Assembly (NCBI GenBank): GCA_022661535.1
Contig: JAKULF010000003.1
Span: 6,138,001 to 6,202,000, forward strand
DNA from: Eutypa lata
Taxonomy: Eukaryota > Ascomycota > Sordariomycetes > Xylariales > Diatrypaceae
DNA length: 64,000 bases
Reading direction: 5' to 3'
Shown here: positions 53,852 to 64,000 of the stretch, piece by piece
Layout of the letters: every line of letters begins with the position of its first letter
Numbering within the stretch: the stretch's first letter is position 1
The notes under the pieces: model-generated
Databases searched by the model: none
What the model saw: only the letters and a program-made list of their open reading frames with translations
Told to the model about the DNA's origin: nothing
Program-made: the position numbers and the translations under genes

Positions 53852-55203
53852 TTAGCCCGTTCGGGGCTTTCTCAGGTGTTTGAGGCTGACAAAGGCCTTC
53901 ACTCGTGAACCACTTCGCATGCGTGCTTCCATCTTGAGGCAGTTGGCAGTGAATTTCCATTCACCCCAAAAGATGAACATAGGCTCAGAGTCCATGCCCA
54001 GGGGGAACACACTGCGCTGGTCTTGGACCGCACCTTCGGCAGTATCTGCAACGTCCATGCGTTGGAGGATTGTTTCGGCACGCTCTGGTTCTTCTTCGGC
54101 CTTGATTTTCGCATAATCGTTGTCATGACCCTCATTCTTAGGCACGGCAAAAGCCTCGGGGTGGTTCCGAGCCATGATTCTCATCACGTCGGCGTTCGCA
54201 TCATTGGGCGAGGTGTATACGTGCATCCCAACGATCTCGTCATTAACCTGGTGCACAAGCACGAAGACGTTCTTCTCTGAAGATGTAAGTCTGTCGTCCC
54301 ACGCATGCTTGTTGGCAACGAACTCAAGGTTGAAGGACTTGGGAAAGTAGAGCTGGTGGAAAGCAGTCTTCTCCGAGCCTACCTGGCGCTCGGGCTGAAA
54401 GCCAGGAGGGGTAGCAGCCCGGGGGGTGGGATAACGAATGCGGCGACGCTTGGTGTGGGGATGGGGGGTTGTTTCCCGACGCCCGCTTGAACCACCAGGG
54501 GCTGAATCATGAGGAACCACTTCATCGGGGGTTGATTGACGGGTTTCAGACGGCCTATAGAAAGTCAGGTCAGTCATATACTCGACGATAGCTAGTTGGA
54601 TAAAATTGAAGAATAAACTTACACGAACAAGCCGTCTTCTTCATCGTCATTGTTGTCATCAGCGCCATTCTTATCGCCATTGCCATTGCCATCACGGTTG
54701 ACGCTACCATTGCCGCTGGCATTGTGGTTACCAGAGTTCTTGCCTTGCTCTATGCTCTGGATTGGGACTAGGAAGTCGCGACGAGCAGGCGTGGGCTTAG
54801 CCGCGGCCTCGGCCTTTGCCTTTGCCTCTACTGCTTTCCAGGCGTTTTGCGAAGGAGCGACAGCGTTTTCCGTTCCAGTTGCTCTCGTCTTTCGCGGTCG
54901 GCCAAGAGCATTCTCAGTTGGCCTGCCATGAAGAATCAAATCAGCCAGTCGACCTCTCTTCCTCTTACTCGGCTGGCCTAGTTCGTCATCCGGAAAGAGA
55001 CCCTGTAAGATCAAAGCATCCTCTTCAATCTGTTGCTTTCTGAGCTGGCCGACCGGGCGCAGACGAGATGCCCCAGATGTAGCAGCAGCGACCGAAGGTG
55101 CGTTAGAGCTAGCCTCGGGCGTAGCAGAGGCACTGGCTGGAGCACCAGAGCTAGCCACAGGTGTAGGAGTAGCAGAACCAGGCGCTGGAGTCTTGGATGC
55201 CAT
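53852..55203 (-). CDS. Unrecognised probable nuclear protein with AT-hook-like motifs (427 aa)
   Basis: I do not recognise the family. The exons are 55,203-54,623 and 54,554-53,852; the intron has a GTAAGT donor and a CTGAC branch site, and the joined frame closes. The N-terminal 70 residues are Ala/Ser/Pro/Thr-rich. A basic stretch follows with SKRKRGRL, HGRPTE and LGRPRKTR, resembling AT-hook cores and a nuclear localisation signal. An Asn/Gly/Asp-rich acidic linker (GNGNGDKNGADDNND) comes next, then KRRRIRYP. The C-terminal half looks folded, with FHQLYFPKSFNLEF, NVFVLVHQVNDEIVGMH and FIFWGEWKFTANCLKM. The ATG at 55,203 is chosen because the sequence before it is not protein-like. A DNA-binding or chromatin role is inference only. 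Confidence 0.75.
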
Positions 55204-56564
55204 TTTGGGCAATGAGACGGAGTGATTGGGTGGTTGTGTGGTGAGGGCTTGAAGGTGGAAGGACGGGAAATTATCGACGTCGAAGAGGTAAGAGGCTATT
55301 GCCGCTAGGAAAGTGGATGATTGTCGACGACGGGAAGGTGCGAAGTCACTATCGGTGAGAAGGCAGGAAATTTGTTGATGTTGCAAAGTCCAAGAATCGC
55401 CGACTTTGGACAGGTGGGGAGTTGTTGATGTCCTTGGGACGGAAAATTGTCAATTGCAGAGGGGTAGTGCAAATTTTTCATTGAAAGATTAGCTCGGTAC
55501 CTATGTAGAAGTCATGTGAGAAGATTCTACAGAATTGAAATGATAAGAGTCCGATTAATGGTTTCCTGAGTGCATGGTAATCATGGTTATTCGGCTGGAT
55601 ACTATGGCAACTGCGTCGCTCTGACCACCCCTATAACTAGTACCATAGTAGTTTTCTAGCAGACAATATGAATAATAATTAACGTATTATCAATACCTAC
55701 AATTATTACACAGGCCTCCATAACATGTTGACAAAAACAGGAAATACTACTCTGGTTAATATCTTTCAGTTCATCTTTATTCTAGGTGGCCCCTTTAACT
55801 GGGTGAACTAGCCCCTTGTTTACGTAGCCTTATCACGTTTGTTAGGGACCTTCGTCAATGGATAAAAGCTTGGTCTCACATGTGCTTCAGGAGCGACCTA
55901 AGTAACATAGAATGTCACTTAGCTAAGTATTTGGGCATATTGCTAGACTCCAGAAGCCCCATTGCGACTACCTACATCAAGAAATAGTAGAGGCACTTCT
56001 ATCACTCTGGGGTATTGATAGTTTACGATCATATTGCGTTACATGCTATTTTAAAGCCTTAGAGCCTTACATAGTATCTTAATACACCAGAAAATCATGG
56101 GTAGTAGAGATGAGGCTATTCCAACATTTGATAGTTGTGACCCCTTTTATTATGTAAATAGGGGTTATGTCCAAGCTAGTAAGTAGAACTAGGCAGATCT
56201 GGTAAATAGTGTACAATGCTGGATAACAACCCATTTATTTCTCTTGTTCTTCTACTCCAACTTTTTAGAGGCTCTAGTCTTTGTTCCCCCTCTAATGGAT
56301 TAGATAATACCGCCGTAGTGGGACCGGGGAAGGAGGACCCAAAATAGGAACCTTGGCCCGGCCCGATCCCAAAGGCGCAGGATGTTTTACTCGCGGGAGG
56401 AACTACCGAGATCATGATCATGCGTGGATTCAACCCCCGCCGATGTGGTGGGCCTACAGTGTTTGAAACCAAAGTCGAATCCAGTAACTTTCTCGTGGGG
56501 AATGTGGAGTAGCGGACCCAAGGCCAAGGTTTCCTCGGGGTATTAGTCGGGGTGAATACGAACG
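55204..56564. other. Intergenic region upstream of the CE5 gene
   Basis: Divergent promoters lie at its two ends. A stretch at 55,930-56,100 can be read for some 55 codons without a stop but shows no known motif. Nothing else is recognised. Confidence 0.5.
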
Positions 56565-56572
56565 TATAAATA
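56565..56572 (+). promoter_or_regulatory. Probable TATA box of the CE5 gene
   Basis: TATAAATA lies about 118 bases upstream of the ATG at 56,690, a typical distance for fungal genes. Confidence 0.5.
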
Positions 56573-56689
56573 CTCGCGAGTTGCGACCCTTTAGGCCTTC
56601 GCATGATACGACACGGAAAATTATTCCCTTCACTACATAGGCGCCTACCTGCACGGCCATTCAAGGACATATTACCTACAATCGCCACC

Positions 56690-57543
56690 ATGCACTACAA
56701 AGGTCCTATGATCGCAGCCAGCCTGCTGCACACCTTCGCCTCCTCCGCCGCAGTTATACCCCGGCAGGAAGAGCCCTGTGACGCCGTGCATGTCTTCATT
56801 GCGCGGGGCTCGACAGAGCCGTATCCGGGGCGTCAGAGCGCTGTAGCCGACGCGGTCTGCGCCGACATCACGCCCTGCGGGTCCGAGGATATCATCTACC
56901 CAGCTACTTTCGAGGATTATTGCAACTCGGCGGGCGCTGGTGTCGCCAACGGCACGGCGCAGGTTACGGCGTACGCGGAGCGTTGCCCGGACGCGAAGCT
57001 CGTCCTGACGGGCTACTCGCAGGGTGGTCATGTCGTTGGGGATGTGCTCGGCGGCGGTGGCGGCCCGTTCCAGGATTGCGAGCAGGCGGTCAATGAGCCG
57101 CTTTCACCGGATACCGCACCGGGGAGTAGTGGTACGTTTTGGAATCGAACGCTTGGTGGTCTTCTATGACGATGTGGCTGTGTGTGCCGAAGCGAAGACT
57201 ACGTCACTAATACCTTTTAATAATTAGTCGCGGCTGCGGTCTTCTTTGGCGATGTGCGCCATACGGCGGACCAGGAGTACAATGCTGGTACTGGTGTAGC
57301 AGGAAATGGGGTAAGTACAAATAATAACCAGCTGTACTTGCTATTGGGGTCTAACAATTGATGCAGATCTGGCCTCGGGAAGGATCGCAGCTCGAATCGC
57401 TGAACAAGTTCTCCGATAAGCTCAGGTCGTGGTGCTTGGAAGACGACCCGGTCTGCGCTGGCGGTTCTGACAGCAACGCACATACTGCATATTTCGGTAT
57501 ATATGTTGAAGAGGTGGCTGCATGGGTAAAGACCAAGCTATGA
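56690..57543 (+). CDS. CE5 family cutinase / acetylxylan esterase (233 aa, three exons)
   Basis: A secreted serine esterase that removes acetyl groups from xylan or hydrolyses cutin. The exons are 56,690-57,131, 57,228-57,310 and 57,367-57,543; the first intron (GTACGT) has CACTAAT as branch site. The start is in a CCACCATG context. A signal peptide of about 20 residues is followed by a short pro-like IPRQEEP. The fold markers are CDAVHVFIARGSTEP (30-44), the nucleophile Ser110 in GYSQGG, FFGDVRH (153-159), Asp202 in a C-x3-DPVC context (Cys198-Cys205) and His214 in NAHTAYF, so the triad is complete. The loop after EYNAG is short and lacks the cysteine pair found in many acetylxylan esterases. 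Substrate choice between xylan and cutin cannot be read from this. Confidence 0.9.
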
Positions 57544-59012
57544 TCCCGTATCTGTTGAGTGTGTAGACGTGAAGTTACTTGTACTAGAAATGCCATCAAT
57601 AACTAAATGTCGTCCCAGAATTGTAATGGCATGGCGTGAATCATTATATTATAGAAAAGGCCACGGCCACGACTAGTGAATTATCTCTTCATTGTGGTAT
57701 GCGAATTACTATCTCCTAGGCTTGGTATTAATTTCATGGTGAAAGAACTCTAAAGACGTAGGCTATGATGGGGGAAAAGTCGGACCATTGATTTCGGTTC
57801 CTACTTATAGTTACTATGTCAGTACACGGGGACTTTCCTCGGTAATCCAGGAAGCTTGGTTCTGCATTATGGTATTGTTAGATGCAGGTCAAATAGCTAC
57901 CTTATCACCTTATCATTGATTCCTCAGCCATGAATACCTTAGGGAACAAGGCATCACGTTTGACACTTCGCCAATACACCCATTGTCAACACAATATAAA
58001 CAACAAGACTTGAGCATTTATTGGCAGTGATGTATCTCCCTTAATGTGTTTGCGCGTATCAAACATGGAGCTTCCATATTTGCTGTAGAAATATCTACAA
58101 TAAAAAGATTATATTGTATTATTGATTAAGACTACGGCTCCCATAATGGCCAGGAGGCTTGGGTGTAGACTAGACTAAGTAACGGTAGCCTAAGGCTGTA
58201 ACAATAGTATTTATTTATCGTAGAGAATGGGTTCATTCTGTTGACTTTTTTCTTTCTTTCTTTTTTCTTTCTTTTCTTTTTTGAAATTCCACATGTCACA
58301 CTGTTCTGCATGCTCTGTACGAAATATTACTGGCCATATTATTCCATTTTAAGTCTTCACACGTAGACAAGCAACCATATTCAAGTAAGCAACAGGACCA
58401 CTTTGCTACCACACGGTTTGAAGGCTTAAGGGATAATATACTATACTCGTAATTAAGAAGTAGACATGAAATGGAAACCAATATGTCTATATCTCTGCAT
58501 ATGCTAACGCATATCTGTGATATTGACTAGCAGCCTGTACCCTCCGCGGTTCTAAACCGATGATTAGAACACACATAACTAACCAAACCTAACCGATCAA
58601 ACGTCATAACTCATACACTATTATCGATTGAGATATCTGGCCATATCTGTATCATATCTACTAATATCTCGCCATTGCGGCTATCCATTGCTAACGACAA
58701 CTCGTGGCAGACAGGCTACTTGAAAATAAAGCATGAAACAAGCAATACTGGAAGATGGTTATAGAACAAAAACGTTATTTACAGTCTTATAATAAAACCT
58801 GCATACCGATTATTCCCAGTTTATATTCGTTCATTAGATACCTAAGTACCCATTCGTACGTAGCTGATACCTAGCAGGATAGAGGTAAAAAGCTTACATA
58901 AGCAAACGCTAATCCTAACCGAAGTAGTTAGTAAGGCTCATAGCCGGCCCTGGAATGCTACGTACTGCAGCTTGCCCTTAGTTATAATGCAAAACAAAAC
59001 CCAACGAAGCAG
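57544..59012. other. Intergenic region between CE5 gene and tRNA
   Basis: No gene is recognised in 1.5 kb. A pyrimidine tract of T and C runs at about 58,244-58,281. Repeated short motifs such as ATATCT appear near 58,630-58,670. Confidence 0.5.
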
Positions 59013-59085
59013 TGCCGATTGGCCCAGCGGTTAAGGCGTCCGACTGTTAATCGGAAGATCGTGAGTTCGATCCTCACATTGGCAG
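59013..59085 (+). tRNA. tRNA-Asn (anticodon GTT)
   Basis: The cloverleaf folds without an intron. The acceptor arm pairs TGCCGAT with ATTGGCA, with discriminator G. The anticodon arm is TCCGA, loop CTGTTAA, TCGGA. The T arm is GTGAG TTCGATC CTCAC. Internal promoters match box A (TGGCCCAGCGG) and box B (GTTCGATCC). A TTTT run at 59,098-59,101 can end RNA polymerase III transcription. CCA is not encoded, as usual in eukaryotes. Confidence 0.95.
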
Positions 59086-59101
59086 AAAATCGAGAGGTTT
59101 T

Positions 59102-59555
59102 CTGGCTATTTGGAAATAGCCACCGTCTACAAATTTTTTTTGGACTTTTCAGGGAACCCTTTCCGACATTCTAGATAACCTTTTATCTAGGTACTATTTG
59201 CCCCTCATATGTAATGTAGTAAGAGGTTCTTTAACTTGAAGGTGAAGAACTAACCGCATTGTGGAACCTGGGCATCTTCTTCCATTTATTTATTTTACTA
59301 CATATTTTAAAAACGAACCAGGCAAAGCATCACTTCACGCACCAGAAGGCCACTGACTCGATTACCTGAAACATCTCCAAAGACTCATTTTTAGTTATTT
59401 AATTCATTCATGAAGAAGGTTAACTAAGAGCTCATTCCGTCATATGCACGTAGGTATTATAGAATCCATAAACGCCAGCCAGTTAACCGTGCCAACCCTG
59501 TCTAGCATATCCTCCCCTTCCCTTACTACGAAGTATAGGTAGCGAAGTCAGACGA
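59102..59555. other. Intergenic region after the tRNA
   Basis: It holds an 8-9 base T run at about 59,133-59,141 and the probable 3' region of the next gene. No gene is seen. Confidence 0.5.
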
Positions 59556-60374
59556 TCAGTATCGATGGTGTCCATGATGGTGATGGTGTCCTCCGTGTCC
59601 ATGTCCATGTCCATGTCCATGGTGACCGCCATCATAATAACCACCCCCATAATGAGCCGGAGGTTGATGATGCCCACCACCACTACCGCCGCCGATAAGA
59701 CCACCTAACAGTCCTCCGCTGCTTCCATGACTACTCCCATGATGACTCCCATGATGACTGCCATGATGACTCCCATGATGTCCCCCATGATGTCCTCCAT
59801 GCTGATCATGTTTCTTACCCATTCTCCCCTCCAGCGCATTCGCAGCCAAAGCGCCCACCGCACTCCCAATAACCGTACTCAACTTCCCGCGTCCGAGCTT
59901 ATGGCCCAGGAACCCGCCGGCGCCACCACCAATAAGCGTGGCACCGAGACCTCTCTCGCCGTCGGCCGCCGCATCTCCATCTACACCTCTTCCTCTCTCC
60001 CGCTTTCTATCGCGAGCAGCCTTCTTCTTCTCGTCGTCGTCATCCTCCTCGTCGCTGTAATATTTGTACGGGTCCGCGGAGTGCGGTCTCGGCTGGTGGT
60101 GGTGCGACGGGTACGGCGACGGTGAGTGTTGCGATTGGTGGTGCTGCTGCGCGTAGTGTCCGATGTCCGAGTGTGCGGACCCCGGGCGCGCGTATGGCGC
60201 CAGGGCTTGCTGCGGGTGCGGTGACAGGTAGCTTTGCGAGGTGGGGTGGGGTGCTTGTGCTTGTTGCGGGTATGATGATGGGTAGTAAGATTGCTGCTGC
60301 GGTCGCGCGGGGTACGCGGGGGGGTAGTTTCCACCCGCCGCTGCGGTGTCGTTGTAGTACTCTGCTGCTGCCAT
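59556..60374 (-). CDS. His/Gly-rich protein with a glycine-zipper segment (272 aa)
   Basis: The function is unknown. The frame is uninterrupted, and the ATG at 60,374 is the first that fits. Residues 1-100 are rich in Pro, Tyr, Gln and His (YPQQAQAP, HHHQPRPHS). Residues 107-135 are an acidic then basic charged stretch (SDEEDDDDEKKK, RDRKRERGRG). Residues 143-183 form a glycine-zipper pair of hydrophobic segments, LIGGGAGGFLGHKLGRGK and VIGSAVGALAANALEG, like glycine-zipper 2TM domains that insert in or bind membranes. The C-terminus is a tandem of HHGS units, then GLLGGLIGGG and a His/Gly tail ending HHHHHGHHRY, which could bind metal ions. Similar anonymous proteins occur across filamentous ascomycetes. 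Confidence 0.8.
   Translation of the reverse strand: MAAAEYYNDTAAAGGNYPPAYPARPQQQSYYPSSYPQQAQAPHPTSQSYLSPHPQQALAPYARPGSAHSDIGHYAQQHHQSQHSPSPYPSHHHQPRPHSADPYKYYSDEEDDDDEKKKAARDRKRERGRGVDGDAAADGERGLGATLIGGGAGGFLGHKLGRGKLSTVIGSAVGALAANALEGRMGKKHDQHGGHHGGHHGSHHGSHHGSHHGSSHGSSGGLLGGLIGGGSGGGHHQPPAHYGGGYYDGGHHGHGHGHGHGGHHHHHGHHRY
59727..59805. repeat. 12-base tandem repeat coding HHGS units
   Basis: Units like CCATGATGACTC repeat along the DNA and encode HHGS/HHGG repeats in the glycine-zipper protein. Such tracts change length by slippage. Confidence 0.8.
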
Positions 60375-62643
60375 CGCGAATTGGCGATCGATCACACACA
60401 CACACGGGCTGATTTTGTTGTTCTGTGTTGGTCCGAATGAAGTTTTCGGATTAGGTAGGTAGGTAGTTTTATATGGATAGATGAGTAAATGGAGGAGAGG
60501 AGAATATCTCTGACTATCTAGGTATTTATTTGATACTAGTAAGAGAGAGGCTTGTGTGCAGAAAGTACCTAAGGTAGGTAGGTAGGCTGCTAACTAGAAG
60601 CCGAGGGGGCCGTGTGGCCGCGTAAAATGATGTTTAGTGCGCAAGCCTATGTTGAACTAAATATCTAGTACTCCTACTAGATGTTGATTGTGAGAAAGAA
60701 TAGGAACTCGATATCACTATTCTAGGAAGTAATATTTTCTAGATATCTAGTTTAAGTCGAAGGATAAAAAAGGCGAGTTGAGTTGTAAGGTGAATCACCT
60801 GGATAAGGCTCCTGAACGGGAACAAGGAGTCATGCCTACCATTATATATGTAGGTAAATATGCACGCACACTTCAATCAAACGTTTTGGTCACATCAGCT
60901 GAGCATTCAATGGTACTCAGCCTCGATCATCACCATCTTTGGCGCCCCCTTAGTTAGTAGGTATTATGTATGCCTACTTACCTACATGTAGTAAGTGCGC
61001 CTACCTAAAACCAAACGTCAGCTGCATGCGCATGCAGCCTCGAGGGCAGGAGGGGCGGTTCAAGGGACCAAAAAACTTGGTGCCCCGCCACGAACAGCGA
61101 TGACGCAAGGTTTGCTTCACGGTTTGTAATACCTTTTTATGTAAGTACTACCTGTGTTGCCTACTATCTACCTTGCATACCTAGCATAGTAGTGAATAAA
61201 TGGGGGGCCTTGAAGGCGAATGACTGAAATGGAGTGAATGGTTGCAGTGCATTATTACCTAACTATGGAGTAAAGTACAATGCAAACATTGAAATCCAGG
61301 GTATACGTAGTTCGTCTGTTCGTATAATACTATCAATAGTTCGTACAGTTCGTACCATGGAACTCTGGGGAAGGAATGCCGAGTCTTAAGGTTAATTAAA
61401 AAGGTCACGAACCGAATCACATTGAGGTTACGGGCTGAAACAATGCGAGATGGCTTGCATACGAAACCGGGGCCGCATGGGGTTCCATAGTCATAAGGCT
61501 ATTTGTATCAATAGGTAGCTACTAGACCATTCCTAGGCACGAATGCATGCATAGATTACAAGATGTGTTCAATGATGCCTATTTTATATACATACCTACA
61601 TGTTTACGCATCACATCGTATCACGAACGTTCTACGAAGTAGACGCTCTAGTTCGCAACCGAGGCTGAATCTCCCAATCTGCGGACGGTGTGGCGGAGTA
61701 CCTAACGCCGGCTTTCTCTCAGCTCCTGCGCCTCAATCGGGGCGTCCGATACCAAACACGATTGGACACAAGGTCTGCTACCTATCGGCATGCTACCGGC
61801 GCGGACTTCTCGCCCCCAACCAAAATTCGAGATCCGCACATGAGTCGACTACATAGGTAGCCTCCCGACAGTTCGTTCGTGAAACGAACTGATAGTTAAC
61901 ACGGTAGTAAGTAGCCAGCCAGGAAGCCAGCTAAGCTAACCAATCCTGCCAGTCTGTCGTAGTGTGTGCCCCGGTCTGGGCAAATTATTTATATTTATTT
62001 TTGTTTGTTTTCTGTCCCGCGCCGTCTCGCCGCGTTCCAAAGCTCAAAAGCCATACCTGGTGCGAATGTTACAAGCATCATCCTAGGCCATTTGCGCCTT
62101 CATCACGACCCCTATCAAGCTAAGTACTTAAGTCATGTTCTAGAAAATTCGTCATGGCCGAAGGAGGTCCCATGATACATAATATGCACAATGTTCATAC
62201 ATCGATAGATGTAGATGTGCACTTGTTGCATGTAACTTGTGGCATGCATAGTAAAAGTCGAAGGCATATCATACTCGGATCTTAATGGATTGTTAGATGT
62301 ATCTGTCAATATCTTCCCCTTATTTAGACATGGCTAGCTATATATGTGCGGCTATCCAGAAGATACCTGATCTGACCTTGCCTGCCCCCTATTCATCATC
62401 ATCGTGAATACTCAGGCACCCTGTAAATGCATATCCTGTCTAACACCAGACTCCCGTACCATTTCAAAATAACGAGTATGATCGCAAATGCAACGCAACG
62501 TAGCTCGTACGTGAACCGAACCCCCCAAGCTCATGCCGTTCGTCATAGAAAGGAGCTATATGCACGAAAAGATATGCCAAGAAAGAAGATCCATAAAGCT
62601 GGTAGGAGTTATACCCCAATAAAGCAATAGAATGGAAGATGTG
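60375..62643. other. Intergenic region of 2.3 kb with TAGG runs and a palindrome
   Basis: No gene is recognised. The gly-zipper gene promoter is on the left side, with ACAC repeats at 60,394-60,404 and GTAGGTAGGTAG-type runs at about 60,453-60,466 and 60,573-60,588. Related CTACCT motifs recur at 60,975-61,190. GTTCGT recurs near 61,310-61,355 and 61,871. A perfect palindrome lies at 61,021-61,038. Confidence 0.5.
61021..61038. promoter_or_regulatory. 18-base perfect palindrome
   Basis: GCTGCATGCGCATGCAGC is its own reverse complement, in a non-coding region 650 bases upstream of the glycine-zipper gene. It could be a binding site for a dimeric regulator, but this is speculative. Confidence 0.3.
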
Positions 62644-64000
62644 CTAAACGCCAACCCTGGCTCCTTCTCTCCTTCTATCGTGGGGTATATGGATCTCCCC
62701 GTCTGAATCTGAGCTATCATCTGCAGCCACACGGTCCAGCATGCGCTCTATGTCAGCGTCTTGCAATTTAGTCCGTGGCCGGGAAGGCCCGCTCAAACCA
62801 GCAGGGATTGAAAGCGACGGCCTGGGGGCATTGCCATTTGTTTTCCGTCTAGGCGTTCCTCTGGTCTGCGGAGACCCGTAGGGATCGTCGACATCCATCT
62901 CGCTAACATTGCTTGGTGACTTCTCGAATCCCACGCGTTTGACCTGATTTGCATTGTTCATCTGTGGCCGCCCGTTCGGTAGTGACTTTCTACTTTGGCT
63001 ATTTGTTTCTGTTACTGCGCCCAAGCGAGACGTAGGTAATGCTGTTCGCATGCTACTTCGGGGTTGGGACGTCTGCGACGAGGGGAAAGCATGCTTAAGA
63101 TTAGCCGAATTCCCAGGACTACTCATGAACACTAGAGTCTCCAAGGCTTCCTGCTCGCGCACATTTTGATGCGGTGAAAAGAGTATTGGGTCGACGTTAG
63201 GAGTTCTTAGTAAAGATTGGCCATGGGTGCTAGTGAGAGGACTAGGTTGAGCAGGCGTATGCGGTGAAGCGTGAGCAGAGTGCGATAGATAGGCTGGCGC
63301 GTATCTAGCATTGGAATTGCGACGCGGGTTAGTGTATCCGGGTTGACGAGGTTGTATAGCGGCTGGCGGAGCTAGTGTTGGCACTTGAGGGGAAGTAGAG
63401 CTCCGTGGTCTAGAGCTGTTCTCTTTCCAGAAGGATTCATATGTACGACTTTGAGGCAGCTGTGTGGAAGGGCTCGTAGTGGCACTCGCGTTCGGTTGCC
63501 TTGAAGCGTTCATGGGTATTCTCGGACTTGCCGAGGCTCCGTGTCTGCCATACAAAGTACAAGTGCTCGAAGTGGGTGAAGCGGCCTGCGAAGCAAGCGA
63601 TTCCACCTCGTCAATAGTATGTCCTTGCCAACCATTATTGACCTTGACCATAGCATAGGACAGCTTGGCTTTGAGCTCGGCGGACAGCTGTGCGTAGGTT
63701 AGCGATTTGCAAAAACAAGTGCGTATACGGCTGAATATGAAGCCGTGACTATCAACCGACCTCTCCAATGCGGCTACCAGTTGTGGAAGCAACGCTCACG
63801 GTGCTTGTGTTTCTAGAGTGGCCCCTTCGAACAGGCGAGACATTCGAATTCCCCCTCATATGCTTGACTTCACCATCAGCCATCCTTTTCCTCGATTGAC
63901 TCCCATTGAACGCGCCATCATCAATCTCGGCCATCTTTTCCTGCGCAGCCGCTAGTTGTGACAGATGTAGAAGCTGAGATTCTTGACTAGACGTATGGGT
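62644..64000 (-). CDS. Whi5/Nrm1-like cell-cycle transcriptional repressor (partial, N-terminus outside window)
   Basis: Proteins of this kind bind and hold back the G1/S transcription factors until phosphorylated by cyclin-dependent kinase. The frame is open to the right edge, so the start is outside; before Met at 63,934 the reading continues with LSQLAAAQEK. The exons are 64,000-63,761 and 63,687-62,644, with a phase-0 intron of 73 bases (acceptor CACAG, branch GCTAAC). At least 427 residues are visible. A Whi5-type helix lies at the start of exon 2: LSAELKAKLSYAMVKVNNGW followed by DEVESLA. Further on, EQEALETLVFMSSPGNS resembles the conserved partner-binding segment. Most of the rest is Ser/Pro-rich with many SP/TP sites (SPRIP, TPNVDP, SPHQN), as expected for a kinase-controlled protein. 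A GTGAGC at 63,797-63,792 is an alternative in-phase donor. Confidence 0.75.

Noticed and set aside
55930..56100. About 55 codons readable without stop in the CE5 upstream region
   Set aside because: It reads somewhat protein-like but is bounded by stops, has no start and matches no family I know; a gene fragment cannot be claimed.
60453..60588. TAGG runs as degenerate telomere sequence
   Set aside because: The unit is GTAGGTAG, not TTAGGG, short, interrupted and inside a promoter region; such motifs are common in intergenic DNA of some Sordariomycetes.

Overview
The window looks like nuclear DNA of a filamentous ascomycete (Pezizomycotina). The protein genes carry short spliceosomal introns (about 49-106 bases) with GTAAGT/GTATGT-type donors and CTAAC/CTGAC-like branch sites. 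The gene types are typical of these fungi: a microsomal P450, secreted carbohydrate-active enzymes and a Whi5-like regulator. The window splits into two compartments. Bases 1 to about 40,190 are an extremely AT-rich, essentially gene-free block that looks like transposon graveyard heavily altered by repeat-induced point mutation (RIP). From about 40,190 to the end, composition is ordinary and genes are present. Abundant TAGGTAGG-type intergenic motifs would suit Sordariomycetes such as Xylariales, but that is only a guess.

AT-rich block (1-40,190). I found no intact gene. Recognisable structure consists of: (i) a repeat family of about 0.9 kb found in both orientations, arranged as outward-facing inverted pairs (2,074-5,155; 7,430-14,635; 14,780-15,975) whose outer ends carry ATT/AAT microsatellites; (ii) a RIP-eroded LTR retroelement at about 31,198-37,556 with direct repeats of about 170 bases; (iii) several smaller dispersed repeats; (iv) two less-AT-rich islands at 21,380-21,660 and 26,770-27,290 that carry the same short tandem motif in opposite orientation; (v) three long AAT/ATT arrays.

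Gene-bearing part (40,190-64,000). In order: an intact five-exon cytochrome P450 right at the compartment border (minus); a non-RIPped but broken Ty1/copia relic with a 213-base MITE-like element inserted in it, flanked by a 6-base duplication; a deletion-riddled pseudogene of an alpha-aminoadipate-reductase-like (Lys2-type) protein (minus); a five-exon secreted AA14-like copper protein (minus); a GH3 beta-glucosidase-type enzyme (plus); an unrecognised AT-hook-like protein (minus); a CE5 cutinase/acetylxylan esterase (plus); a tRNA-Asn(GTT); a His/Gly-rich glycine-zipper protein (minus); and a Whi5/Nrm1-like cell-cycle repressor that runs off the right edge (minus).

Three secreted plant-cell-wall enzymes (AA14-like, GH3, CE5) lie within 10 kb, interrupted by only one unrelated gene. 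They could act together on xylan-rich walls, although they are divergently transcribed and co-regulation is inference. Exon boundaries were deduced by eye from splice signals and reading-frame continuity; all the completed models close in frame.
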